Below, piece after piece: positions 50,614 through 59,584 of a stretch of DNA of 64,000 nt (the first letter of the stretch is position 1; the number at the start of each line of letters is the position of its first letter). The stretch spans positions 186,001 through 250,000 of the forward strand of contig NZ_JAATEO010000002.1 of NCBI RefSeq assembly GCF_012034245.1, given 5' to 3'. The notes below the pieces were generated by a model, which worked only from the letters and a program-made list of their open reading frames with translations, was not told the origin of the DNA and made no database searches. A program made the position numbers and the translations under genes. Source of the DNA: Micromonospora thermarum (lineage in GTDB: Bacteria > Actinomycetota > Actinomycetes > Mycobacteriales > Micromonosporaceae).

Positions 50614-51501
50614 GTGACAGTCCTCTTCGGTCAACTCTTCACCGGCGTCAGCATCGGGGCGGTCCTGCTGCTCATCGCGCTCGGCCTTGCGCTGACCTTC
50701 GGCCAGATGAACGTCATCAACATGGCGCACGGCGAGTTCATCATGGCCGGCGCCTATACCACGTACGTGCTCCAGCAGACCATCACCGGCGCCGGCTGGT
50801 CCCTGCTGGTCGCACTGCCGGTCGCCTTCGTGGTGGCTGGCACGATGGGCGTGCTGCTCGAGATCCTGCTGATCCGCCGCCTCTACGCCCGCCCGCTGGA
50901 CACCCTGCTGGTCACCTGGGGCGTGTCGCTGATCCTGCAGCAACTTGCCCGCGACATCTTCGGCAGCCCCAACGTGCAGACCCGCGCGCCGGAGCTGCTC
51001 ACCGGCAACATCGCCCTGCCCGGCGGGCTGACGGTCGCGAACAACCGCCTGTTCATCCTGGCCCTGGCGCTCGCCGCGGTCGTGGCGCTGACCCTCGCCC
51101 TGCGGCTCACCTCGCTCGGCCGGCGGATCCGCGCCGTCGTGCAGAACCGCGACCTCGCCGCGGTCTCCGGCATCCCCATCGCCCGCGTCGACCGCACCAC
51201 GTTCTTCGTCGGCTCCGGCCTGGCCGGTCTCGCCGGGGTCGCGCTCACCCTGCTCGGCCCGATCGGCCCCACCATGGGCACCAACCTGATCATCGATGCC
51301 TTCCTGGTCGTCGTGGTCGGCGGGATCGGCCAGCTCAAGGGGAGTGTGATCGTCGCGTTCGCCCTCGGCGTGCTCCAGGCCACCGGCGAGTACCTCACCA
51401 CCCTGAGCGTCGCCAAGGTGATGGTCTTCGTCGCCATCGTCGCGTTCCTGCAGTGGCGACCCCAGGGCCTGTTCACCCTGCGTACCAGGAGCCTGGCATG
51501 A
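50614..51501 (+). CDS. urtB: Urea ABC transporter permease UrtB
   Basis: The 295-residue LivH-type permease has GQMNVINMAHGEFIMAGAYT near residue 30 and about eight helices, with VVVGGIGQLKGSV near 230. It forms the channel with UrtC. GTG 50614 is 63 bases after urtA, and the stop overlaps urtC by 4 bases. Confidence 0.92.
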   Translation: MTVLFGQLFTGVSIGAVLLLIALGLALTFGQMNVINMAHGEFIMAGAYTTYVLQQTITGAGWSLLVALPVAFVVAGTMGVLLEILLIRRLYARPLDTLLVTWGVSLILQQLARDIFGSPNVQTRAPELLTGNIALPGGLTVANNRLFILALALAAVVALTLALRLTSLGRRIRAVVQNRDLAAVSGIPIARVDRTTFFVGSGLAGLAGVALTLLGPIGPTMGTNLIIDAFLVVVVGGIGQLKGSVIVAFALGVLQATGEYLTTLSVAKVMVFVAIVAFLQWRPQGLFTLRTRSLA

Positions 51502-52640
51502 CCGCCGTCGCCGGACCGCCCGTCACCGACCTCGCCCCCGACGCGTCGCCACCACCGACGGTGCGCCGCCCGCGACCCCGGCTGCGTGCCGCCGCCGGCT
51601 TCGCGCTCGGGGCCGCGCTGCTGTTCGCCGTCGCCCCGCTGGTGCTGTCCGACTTCCGGCTGTCGCTGCTGGCCAAGTACCTCTGCCTGGCGATGGTGGC
51701 GGTCGGCATCGGCATCGCCTGGGGCCGGGGTGGCCTGCTCACCCTCGGCCAGGGCGTCTTCTTCGGCCTCGGTGGCTACGCGATGGCCATGCACCTCAAG
51801 CTCGCTGACGCGGGCCCGGGCCAGATGCCGGACTTCATGCAGCTGTACGGGCAGCTCGACGAACTGCCGCTGTGGTGGCGGCCGTTCGCGAGCCCGTGGT
51901 TCGCCCTGCCCGCCACGGTGCTGCTGCCGATGGCGGTCGCGTTCGGGCTCGGCTCGCTGGTCTTCCGACGGCGGGTCCGCGGCGCGTACTTCGCCATCCT
52001 CAGCCAGGCCCTCGCCGCCGCCATGGTGATCCTGCTGGTGGGCCAGCAGGGCACCACCGGCGGGACCAACGGTCTCACCGACATCCAGGGCTTCTTCGGG
52101 TACGACCTCGACGATCCGGTCAACCAGCGAACGGTCTACTTCCTCATCGCCGCCGTCCTGCTGGCGCTGCTGGCCCTGGCCCGCCAGCTCGTGCAGAGCC
52201 GCTACGGCGAGCTGCTGGTCGCCGTACGCGACTGCGAGGAGCGGGTCCGCTTCCTCGGGTACGACCCGGCGACGGTCAAACTCGTCGCGTACGTGACCGC
52301 GGCCGGCATGGCCGGCCTGGCCGGGGCGCTCTTCGTCCCGGCGGTCGGCATCATCTCCCCGGCGCTGATCGGGATCGTCCCGTCGATCGAGTTCGTGATC
52401 GGTGTCGCCGTCGGGGGACGGGCGACCCTGCTCGGCCCGGTGCTCGGCGCGGTGGCGGTCGCGTGGGCGCGTACCGCCCTGTCCGAACGCTTCCCGGGCA
52501 CTTGGACGTACCTGCAAGGGGGGTTGTTCGTGCTGGTCGTGGCGTTCCTTCCGGGCGGCCTGGCGTCGCTGCTCGCCCGCCGCAACGGCCTCGGCCCGCT
52601 TGCCCGGCTGGGCCGCCGTCGGACGGAGGTGGCGGGGTGA
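51498..52640 (+). CDS. urtC: Urea ABC transporter permease UrtC
   Basis: The 380-residue LivM-type permease has WGRGGLLTLGQGVFFGLGGYAM near residue 74, GTTGGTNGLTDI near 184 and VAVRDCEERVRFLGYDP near 240. About nine helices are predicted. ATG 51498 and the stop both overlap their neighbours by 4 bases (ATGA, GTGA). Confidence 0.92.
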   Translation: MTAVAGPPVTDLAPDASPPPTVRRPRPRLRAAAGFALGAALLFAVAPLVLSDFRLSLLAKYLCLAMVAVGIGIAWGRGGLLTLGQGVFFGLGGYAMAMHLKLADAGPGQMPDFMQLYGQLDELPLWWRPFASPWFALPATVLLPMAVAFGLGSLVFRRRVRGAYFAILSQALAAAMVILLVGQQGTTGGTNGLTDIQGFFGYDLDDPVNQRTVYFLIAAVLLALLALARQLVQSRYGELLVAVRDCEERVRFLGYDPATVKLVAYVTAAGMAGLAGALFVPAVGIISPALIGIVPSIEFVIGVAVGGRATLLGPVLGAVAVAWARTALSERFPGTWTYLQGGLFVLVVAFLPGGLASLLARRNGLGPLARLGRRRTEVAG

Positions 52641-53404
52641 GCGAGCTTGACGGGCTGCTGATCCGCGACCTGCGGGTCAGCTTCGACGGGTTCACCGCCG
52701 TGGACGGGGTGAGCCTCACCGTGCCGTCGGGTGACATCCGGTTCCTCATCGGGCCGAACGGCGCCGGCAAGACCACCCTGGTCGACGCGGTCACCGGGCT
52801 GGTCCGGGCCACCGGCTCGGTGCGATTCGGCACGCACGAGCTGCTCGGCCGGCCGGTGCACCGGATCAGCCGGCTCGGCGTAGGCCGTACCTTCCAGACC
52901 GCCACCGTCTTCGAGGAGCTGTCCGTCCTGCAGAACCTCGATATCGCCGCCGGTGCCCGGCGCGGCTGGGCGATCCTCGCACGGCGGCGGCGGGGCGTGC
53001 CCGACGAGGTCGCCGCAGCACTGGACACGATCGGGCTGGCCGGGCACGCCGAACAGCCCGCCGGCACCCTCGCCCACGGACAGAAGCAGTGGCTGGAGAT
53101 CGGGATGCTGCTCGTCCAGGACGCGAAGCTGCTGCTGCTCGACGAACCGGTGGCCGGCATGAGCCACGAGGAGCGCGACGCCACCGGCGCCCTGCTGGAG
53201 ACGGTGAGCCGGGACCGCACGGTGGTGGTGATCGAACACGACATGGATTTCCTGCGCCGCTTCGCTCGGACGGTCACCGTGCTGCACGCCGGCCGCGTGC
53301 TCAGCGAGGGCACCGTGGCGCAGGTGCAGGCCGACCCGCGGGTGCAGGAGGTCTACCTCGGCCACCCGGTCGACACCGGGTCGGCCCCGAGCGGAGGTGA
53401 GTGA
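52637..53404 (+). CDS. urtD: Urea ABC transporter ATPase UrtD
   Basis: The 255-residue LivG-type ATPase has Walker A GPNGAGKT near residue 39, Q-loop GRTFQTATVFEELSV near 84, the signature region LAHGQKQWLEIGM near 144 and Walker B LLLLDEPVAGM near 162. GTG 52637 overlaps urtC by 4 bases. Confidence 0.92.
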   Translation: MSELDGLLIRDLRVSFDGFTAVDGVSLTVPSGDIRFLIGPNGAGKTTLVDAVTGLVRATGSVRFGTHELLGRPVHRISRLGVGRTFQTATVFEELSVLQNLDIAAGARRGWAILARRRRGVPDEVAAALDTIGLAGHAEQPAGTLAHGQKQWLEIGMLLVQDAKLLLLDEPVAGMSHEERDATGALLETVSRDRTVVVIEHDMDFLRRFARTVTVLHAGRVLSEGTVAQVQADPRVQEVYLGHPVDTGSAPSGGE

Positions 53405-54096
53405 TGCTGGCGCTGCACGGGGTGTCCGCCGGGTACGGCCGCAGCCTGGTGCTGTACGGGGTCGACCTGGCGGTGCCCACCGACGGGGCGGTCGCCGTGC
53501 TGGGCCACAACGGGGCCGGCAAGAGCACGCTGCTGCGGGTCGCCGCCGGCCTGCTCCGCCCCACCGCGGGTGTGGTCGAGCTGGACGGCGAGGACGTCAC
53601 CCGACTCGCCCCGCACCAGCGGGTGGCGCGCGGGTTGGCGTACGTCCCGCAGGGGCAGCAGTGCTTCCCGCACCTGACGGCGGGGGAGAATCTGCGGCTG
53701 GTGGCCGACGGGCGCCGCGACGGCGCCGCCGCCACCGCGGACGCGCTGGACCTGTTCCCGGCGCTGCGGCCGTTGCTGCGGCGCCGGGCCGGCCTGCTCT
53801 CCGGCGGGCAGCGGCAGCAACTCGCCCTGGCCCGGGCGCTCATCGCCCGACCGCGGCTACTCATGCTCGACGAGCCGACCGAGGGCATCCAGCCGTCGGT
53901 GGTGACGGAGATCCAGGACCGGATCGTCGGGCTCACCCGGCAGGCCGGCATCAGCGTCCTGCTGGTCGAGCAGCACCTCGGCTTCGCGCTGCGGGTCGCC
54001 GACCACTACCACGTCCTCGAGTCGGGGCGGGTGACGTCGACCGGCACCGGCGGCGTGGGGGCCGAGACGGCGGTCCGGGCCGCCCTCGCCGTGTGA
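53404..54096 (+). CDS. urtE: Urea ABC transporter ATPase UrtE
   Basis: The 230-residue LivF-type ATPase has Walker A GHNGAGKST near residue 35, VPQGQQCFPHLTAGENL near 80, signature LLSGGQRQQLALARAL near 130 and LMLDEPTEGIQPSVV near 155. ATG 53404 overlaps the urtD stop by one base and follows GGAGGTGA; GTG 53401 is an alternative. It is the last gene of the operon. Confidence 0.92.
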   Translation: MLALHGVSAGYGRSLVLYGVDLAVPTDGAVAVLGHNGAGKSTLLRVAAGLLRPTAGVVELDGEDVTRLAPHQRVARGLAYVPQGQQCFPHLTAGENLRLVADGRRDGAAATADALDLFPALRPLLRRRAGLLSGGQRQQLALARALIARPRLLMLDEPTEGIQPSVVTEIQDRIVGLTRQAGISVLLVEQHLGFALRVADHYHVLESGRVTSTGTGGVGAETAVRAALAV

Positions 54097-54239
54097 GTGC
54101 ACGGGTGCCGTGTCGCCCTGCGTGAGGTGCTCGTATCCTTTCGGCGAACCTCTTCGTGGCGCCGGCCGGCGGCGCCCGCATCCGTGGCGCCGGCCCGGCC
54201 GGCGCCGCACCGGGCTTCGAGGACGAAAGGACACGGTGT

Positions 54240-56150
54240 ATGCGCACCGAGACGTTGGAGTTCCAGGCCGAGGCACGTCAGCTGCTCCGGCTGATGGTCC
54301 ACTCGATCTACTCGAACAAGGACGTCTTCCTGCGGGAGCTGATCTCGAACGCGTCGGACGCGCTGGACAAGCTGCGCCTGGCGTCGCTGGTCGACAAGGA
54401 CCTCCAGGTCGACACGTCCGACCTGCACATCGCGATCGAGGTCGACAAGGCGGCGCGCACCCTCACCGTGCGGGACAACGGCATCGGCATGTCCCGCGAC
54501 GAGGTCGTCCAGGTGATCGGCACCATCGCCAAGTCCGGCACCGCCGAGTTGCTGCGCACGCTGCGCGAGTCGACCGACGCCGCCGCATCCCAGGAGCTGA
54601 TCGGCCAGTTCGGCGTCGGCTTCTACGCCGCGTTCATGGTCGCCGACCGGGTCGAGCTGGTCACCCGCCGGGCGGGGGAGACCGGCGGCACCCGCTGGGA
54701 GTCGACCGGCGAGGGCACGTACACGATCGCGCCGGTCGCGGACGCACCGCAGGGCACCGCGGTCACCCTGCACCTCAAGCCGGCCGACGCCGACGACAAC
54801 CTGCACGACTACACCGCCGAGTGGACCATCCGGCAGATCGTCAAGCGGTACTCCGACTTCATCGCCCACCCCATCCGGATGGAGGTCGAGCGGCCCGGTG
54901 CGGAGGGCGGCGAGCCCAGCACCGAGGTGCAGACCCTCAACTCGATGAAGGCGCTGTGGGCGCGGTCCCGCGACGAGGTCGAGCCGGCCGAGTACCACGA
55001 GTTCTACAAGCACGTCAGCCACGACTGGGCCGACCCGCTCGAGATCGTGCACATGCGGGGCGAGGGCACCTTCGAGTACGAGGCGCTGCTCTTCCTGCCC
55101 TCGCACGCCCCGCTCGACCTGTTCTCCCCGCAGGGCCGGCGCGGCGTGCAGCTCTACGTCAAGCGCGTGTTCATCATGGACGACTGCGAGGCGCTGATGC
55201 CGGCGTACCTGCGCTTCGTCAAGGGCGTGGTCGACGCGCACGACCTGTCGCTGAACATCTCCCGGGAGATCCTCCAGCAGGACCGGCAGATCCAGGTCGT
55301 CCGCCGCCGGCTGGTCAAGAAGGTCCTCGCCACCGTCAAGGACCTCAAGGCCAACCAGCCGGAGAAGTACCGCACCTTCTGGGCCGAGTTCGGCGCCGCG
55401 GTCAAGGAGGGCCTGATCGACGACACGGAGAACCGGGACGCCCTCCTGGAGATCCTCTCCGTCGCCTCGACCCACGACGCCGCCGAGCCGACCGACCTCG
55501 CCGGCTACGTCAGCCGGATGAAGGACGGCCAGACCGACATCTACTACGCCACCGGCGAGAACCGCGCCACCATCGAGAACTCGCCGCACATGGAAGCGTT
55601 CCGCGCCAAGGGCTACGAGGTGCTGCTGCTCACCGACGCGGTCGACGAGGTGTGGGTGGAGCGGGTCGGCGAGTACGACGGGAAGACGCTGCGCTCGATC
55701 GCCAAGGGCCAGGTCGACCTGGACACCGAGGAGGAGAGGAAGGCGGCCGAGGCCGAGCGGGAGCGGCAGCGCACCGAGTACGCCGACCTGCTCGCCTGGA
55801 TGGGCGGCGCCCTCGCCGACCAGGTCAAGGAGATCCGCCTGTCGTCCCGGCTGACCACCTCCCCGGCCTGCGTCGTCGGTGACGCCCACGACCTCACACC
55901 CACGCTGGAGAAGATGTACCGGGCGATGGGCCACGAGGTGCCGCAGGTCAAGCGGATCCTGGAACTGAACCCGAGCCACCCGCTGGTGAGCGGGCTGCGC
56001 AAGGCCCGCGAGCAGGGCGGCACCGAGGAGTCGCTGACCGAGACCGCCGAGCTGCTGTACGGGATGGCGCTGCTCGCCGAGGGCGGCGAACTGGCTGACC
56101 CGTCCCGGTTCACCCGGGTCCTCGCCGAGCGCCTCGCCCGTACCCTCTGA
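54240..56150 (+). CDS. htpG: Molecular chaperone HtpG (Hsp90)
   Basis: The 636-residue chaperone begins METLEFQAEA-like (MRTETLEFQAEA), with SIYSNKDVFLRELISNASDA near residue 22, the ATP-lid region VRDNGIGMSRDE near 78 and IGQFGVGFYAAF near 121. A middle domain with VKRVFIMDDCE near 305 and the C-terminal dimer domain follow. It folds client proteins under stress. ATG 54240 matches family starts; 143 bases separate it from urtE. A hairpin terminator follows. Confidence 0.95.
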   Translation: MRTETLEFQAEARQLLRLMVHSIYSNKDVFLRELISNASDALDKLRLASLVDKDLQVDTSDLHIAIEVDKAARTLTVRDNGIGMSRDEVVQVIGTIAKSGTAELLRTLRESTDAAASQELIGQFGVGFYAAFMVADRVELVTRRAGETGGTRWESTGEGTYTIAPVADAPQGTAVTLHLKPADADDNLHDYTAEWTIRQIVKRYSDFIAHPIRMEVERPGAEGGEPSTEVQTLNSMKALWARSRDEVEPAEYHEFYKHVSHDWADPLEIVHMRGEGTFEYEALLFLPSHAPLDLFSPQGRRGVQLYVKRVFIMDDCEALMPAYLRFVKGVVDAHDLSLNISREILQQDRQIQVVRRRLVKKVLATVKDLKANQPEKYRTFWAEFGAAVKEGLIDDTENRDALLEILSVASTHDAAEPTDLAGYVSRMKDGQTDIYYATGENRATIENSPHMEAFRAKGYEVLLLTDAVDEVWVERVGEYDGKTLRSIAKGQVDLDTEEERKAAEAERERQRTEYADLLAWMGGALADQVKEIRLSSRLTTSPACVVGDAHDLTPTLEKMYRAMGHEVPQVKRILELNPSHPLVSGLRKAREQGGTEESLTETAELLYGMALLAEGGELADPSRFTRVLAERLARTL

Positions 56151-56156
56151 CCGGCG

Positions 56157-56188
56157 GCGGGGGATGCCGCAGCCGCGGCGTCCCCCGC
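56157..56188. terminator. 14-bp bidirectional hairpin terminator
   Basis: GCGGGGGATGCCGC (56157-56170) pairs with GCGGCGTCCCCCGC (56175-56188), with one wobble and a 4-base loop, seven bases after the htpG stop and just next to the MFS relic. Confidence 0.75.
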
Positions 56189-56189
56189 G

Positions 56190-56695
56190 TCAGGTCGCGG
56201 CGTTCCGCCGGGACGCCAGCCACCACCCGGCCGTCGCCGCCACCGCGACAGCCCCGCTGAACAGGAACGGCACGACCAGCCCGGCCCGGGCGGCGAGCGC
56301 GCCGCCGGCGAGGGCGCCGAGCGCCGTGCAGCTGTAGGTGAGGGTGCGGGACGCGGCGACGACCCGGCCGAGCAGCCCCTCGGGTACGAGACGCTGCCGC
56401 AGCCCGTCGCCACCGCCACCGCCAGCGTCGCCAGGACCAGCACGCGGCCGGCGTCGGCGGTGGCGACGACCGTACGGGCGCCCCGCCCGTCGGCGAGCGC
56501 ACCGGCGAGCAGTCCGGTCACCAGCCACGGAAGGAACTGCGCGGCGGCGACCGCCGCGACCGCCACCGGGTCGTCGCTCAGCGCGGCGGCCAGCAGGGGG
56601 AACGCCGCCACCCGGATGCCGTCACCCAGGTTGGCCAGGGCGGCGGCGGTCCAGAAGGTCCAGAACGGGCGACCCAGCGACCGGTCAGCAACCAT
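56190..56695 (-). pseudogene. MFS transporter relic with internal deletion
   Basis: From ATG 56695 the minus strand encodes a normal MFS N terminus (FWTFWTAAALANLGDG, then ALADGRGARTVV) up to about 56405. After that only another frame continues sensibly, giving LVPEGLLGRVVAASRTL and a final pair of helices ending ASRRNAAT at 56190. A full protein would have about 400 residues. Around 220 residues from the middle are missing and the two parts are out of frame. The gene is dead. Confidence 0.75.
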
Positions 56696-56906
56696 GCCGC
56701 CGACCGTACCGGGCCCGGCCGTCCACGTGGGGCCGCCCACGTGGTCGCCGGCCGGCGCCCGGTGAGCGGTTGCCCCCGCCGGTGGCCGGCGGGGTGGGCC
56801 GTCGCCGGGGACGTCGGCCACGGCCGCCCCGACCAGACCCACCGGGCGCTGACCGGCAGCGTCGTGGGCCCCGGGCGGCGCCCGGAGCCCACGACCGGAG
56901 CCGGAC

Positions 56907-56969
56907 CTACCAGAGCACGCCGGGCATCGGGATCTCGGTGCCGACGGCGAAGAAGTCGTGCCACTTCAC
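56907..56969 (-). CDS. Possible 20-residue peptide gene
   Basis: GTG 56969 follows AAGG at about 6 bases and opens a 20-residue frame, (V)KWHDFFAVGTEIPMPGVLW, ending at TAG 56907. It is rich in aromatic and hydrophobic residues and unlike random high-GC frames. It could be a real small peptide, or the tail of a lost gene since the frame remains open upstream. No family is recognised. The rest of the gap 56696-57212 shows only promoter-like AT-rich DNA and an inverted repeat. Confidence 0.25.
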   Translation of the reverse strand: MKWHDFFAVGTEIPMPGVLW

Positions 56970-57014
56970 TGTTACCTTGTCGGATGCTCGACCGCGGCAG
57001 CACCTACTGCAGCG

Positions 57015-57053
57015 GAGTGACCAGCCCTTTTTCATTTGCCGCAGTGGTCATTC
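57015..57053. promoter_or_regulatory. Inverted repeat in AT-rich promoter region
   Basis: GAGTGACCA (57015-57023) and TGGTCATTC (57045-57053) are inverted repeats with one mismatch and a 21-base spacer containing CCCTTTTTCATTT. The site lies about 160 bases before the SDR gene and could be an operator for it or for the small minus-strand frame. Confidence 0.35.
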
Positions 57054-57212
57054 CTGTCGGAAAGGGGTCAGGAGATTAATGCCTTTTCCGTGGTTGTTGG
57101 GAGCCGCCGGACAGCCGGCCGCGACGGGAAGTCGTCGAGGTCAGGTGTGGAACGGGCGGTAGCGGGAAGGCGACCCTCCGCACGTCCGCCCCTAGCCGAG
57201 GGCAGGAGAGAC

Positions 57213-57908
57213 ATGGCCGGGAGATCCTTCGTGGTGGTCGGCGGCACCAGCGGCCTCGGTCTTGCGGTCGCCCGCGCCCTCGCCGCGGAACACCGGGTCG
57301 CTGTCCTGGGCGACGTCGCGACCGAGGTCGCCGCCGTACGTGGCGAACTGGGCTGCGACGGCGGAGTCTGCGATGTCGCCTCCTATGCCGAGGTCCGTGA
57401 CTCCTTCGGCTGGTTCGCCGAGCGGTACGGCACGATCCACGGGGTGGCCGACTGCGCGTCGGTGTGGGCGGGTGGAGACCTGCTGGACCTCGCCCCCGAG
57501 CGCATCCGGCGTGCCGTCGAGGTCAACGTGCTCGGCACGACGTACGTGTGCCGGGAGGCGCTGCGGCAGTTCCACCGGCAGGGCTTCGGCAACCTCGTGT
57601 ACGTCGGGGCCATGGCGGTGGTGAAGGCCCGGCCGGGCATCCCCGTCTACCGGGCCACCAAGAGCTACGGCGCCAGCCTGGTCGAGTCGCTGGCGGAGGC
57701 GCAGCACAGCAACCGGGTGAAGGTGATGCAGCTGCACCCTGGACCGATGCCCACCCGCCTGCAGGAGCGGGTGGGCGCCGAGTTCCTGGACACGGTGTAC
57801 GCGATGCCGGATCAGGTCGCGCCGGAGGTCGTCCGGCTGCTCCAGCTCAGCCCCGACCATGTGTACGTTTCCGGTGAGGTCGTGCTGCGCGCGGACGGAC
57901 GGTGGTGA
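57213..57908 (+). CDS. Short-chain dehydrogenase/reductase-like protein, atypical
   Basis: The 231-residue Rossmann protein has the cofactor loop GGTSGLG near residue 10 and the YRATK (YxxxK) motif near 149. The usual NNAG is replaced by CASVWAGG, and the catalytic Ser about 13 residues before the Tyr is Ala (VGAMAVV), so normal oxidoreductase chemistry is doubtful. LHPGPMPTRL near 175 follows the usual PG motif. ATG 57213 has GGCAGGAGAG upstream. It overlaps the MFS gene, suggesting a joint function. Confidence 0.78.
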   Translation: MAGRSFVVVGGTSGLGLAVARALAAEHRVAVLGDVATEVAAVRGELGCDGGVCDVASYAEVRDSFGWFAERYGTIHGVADCASVWAGGDLLDLAPERIRRAVEVNVLGTTYVCREALRQFHRQGFGNLVYVGAMAVVKARPGIPVYRATKSYGASLVESLAEAQHSNRVKVMQLHPGPMPTRLQERVGAEFLDTVYAMPDQVAPEVVRLLQLSPDHVYVSGEVVLRADGRW

Positions 57909-59536
57909 CGGCGGTCAACGCCGACGCCGAGCCGGCGGTCTCGGCCTGGGCGCCGCTCCGGATCGCGGTGTACCGCAACCTGTGGCTGGCCCTGCTCGCC
58001 GCGAACGTCGGCACGTGGATGCAGACGGTCGGCGCGCAGTGGCTGCTGATCGACGAGCCGAACGCCTCGACCCTGGTGTCCCTGGTGCAGACCGCCAGCT
58101 TCCTGCCGGTGCTGCTGTTGGCGTTGCCGGCCGGGGCGCTGGCCGACGCCTTCGACCGGCGGCACCTGCTGATCTCCGTACAACTGTTCCTGGTGGTGGT
58201 CGCGGCGGCGTTGGCGCTGCTCACCGCGACCGGCCGGATGCCGCCGGCGCTGCTGCTCACGCTGACGTTCGCGTTCGGGGTCGGGCAGGCGCTCACCCTG
58301 CCGGCGTGGGCGGCGGTGATCCCGGAACTGGTGCCGCGGGACCACCTGCGGGCCGCCTCCGCGCTCGGCTCGATCAGTGTCAACGTGGCGCGGGCGGTGG
58401 GGCCGGCGGTGGCGGGCGTGCTGATCGCCCAGGTGGGTGCGGCACCGGTCTTCGCACTGAACGCCGTGGCGTTCCTGGTCTTCACCGTGGCCCTGCTGCG
58501 GTGGCGGCCGGGCAACGCCCGCGCCGTCGAGGTGCCCGAGCCGTTCACCGCGGCGCTGCGCGCCGGCGGTCGGTACGTACGCCACTCGCCGCTCGTCCGT
58601 CGGTTGCTCCGGCGCGCGCTCGTGTTCCTGGTGCCGGGCAGCGTGCTGTGGGCGCTCCTGCCGCTGGTGGCGAGCCGGCGGCTCGGCATGGACTCCGGCG
58701 GGTACGGCCTGCTCCTGGGCGCCCTCGGGGTGGGCGCGATCCTCGGCGGCCTGCTGCTGCCGTGGGTCCGCACGAGGATGTCGGCCAACCAGTTCCTGCT
58801 GGTGGCGAGCGCGCTGTACGGCGGGACGCTGCTCGTCGTCGGCCTGGTCCCGGTCGTACCCCTGGTGCTCCTGGCCCTGCTGCCGGCGGGGCTGGCCTGG
58901 GTCAACGTCCTGGCCAACGTCAACGCCGAAATACAGATCTTCCTGCCGGGCTGGGTGCGAGCGCGCGGGCTGGCCATCTACCAGGTGGTGTTCGCCGGTG
59001 GTCAGGCGGTGGGCGCGTTCGTCTGGGGCGTGGTGGCGGACGTGTCGGGGCTGGTCGTCGCCTTCGTCGCCGCCGGTGCGTTGATGCTCCTCGGCGCGGT
59101 GACCAGCCAGGTATGGCCCCTGCCCGACCTGCGGGGCGTGGACAAGGACCCGGCCACGTACTGGCCCCGCCTCCACCTGGCCCACGATCCGGATCCCCGG
59201 GTGGGTCCGGTGCTGGTGACTGTGACGTACACGGTCCGTCCAGAGCGGGAGCGGCAATTCCTCGACGCGATGGACGACGTCCGCGGCTCGCGGCAGCGTA
59301 CCGGGGCGATGCGGTGGGGGCTGTTCCGCGAGGGCGAGACCGGCGACCGGTTCGTGGAGGTCTACCTGGTGCCCTCCTGGGACGAGCATCTGCGGCAGCA
59401 CGGCGGGCGGTTGACCGGCGCCGACCAGAAGGCCGAGGAGCGGGCCCGGGACCTCGCCGACGGGGCGCCGGAGGTGCGGCACCTGTTGCCGGCCGCCGCC
59501 GGCCCGGCGATGACCGACCGCCGGGAGGAGGGGTGA
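57905..59536 (+). CDS. MFS exporter with C-terminal dimeric alpha/beta-barrel-like domain
   Basis: The 543-residue protein has an MFS_3/EntS-like transporter part of about 410 residues (NVGTWMQTVGAQWLLID near residue 33, ADAFDRRHLL near 81). A soluble C-terminal part follows, with VTVTYTVRPERERQFLDAMDDV near 445 and FVEVYLVPSWDEHLRQH near 480, which resembles ABM-type ferredoxin-like barrels. This combination is known among actinomycete and proteobacterial MFS proteins. GTG 57905 overlaps the SDR stop; GTG 57902 is an alternative. The substrate is unknown. Confidence 0.82.
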   Translation: MTAVNADAEPAVSAWAPLRIAVYRNLWLALLAANVGTWMQTVGAQWLLIDEPNASTLVSLVQTASFLPVLLLALPAGALADAFDRRHLLISVQLFLVVVAAALALLTATGRMPPALLLTLTFAFGVGQALTLPAWAAVIPELVPRDHLRAASALGSISVNVARAVGPAVAGVLIAQVGAAPVFALNAVAFLVFTVALLRWRPGNARAVEVPEPFTAALRAGGRYVRHSPLVRRLLRRALVFLVPGSVLWALLPLVASRRLGMDSGGYGLLLGALGVGAILGGLLLPWVRTRMSANQFLLVASALYGGTLLVVGLVPVVPLVLLALLPAGLAWVNVLANVNAEIQIFLPGWVRARGLAIYQVVFAGGQAVGAFVWGVVADVSGLVVAFVAAGALMLLGAVTSQVWPLPDLRGVDKDPATYWPRLHLAHDPDPRVGPVLVTVTYTVRPERERQFLDAMDDVRGSRQRTGAMRWGLFREGETGDRFVEVYLVPSWDEHLRQHGGRLTGADQKAEERARDLADGAPEVRHLLPAAAGPAMTDRREEG

Positions 59537-59584
59537 GCGCGCCCCCAGCGTGGGAACGACGCCGGCTGGGTAACACCGGGGGGC

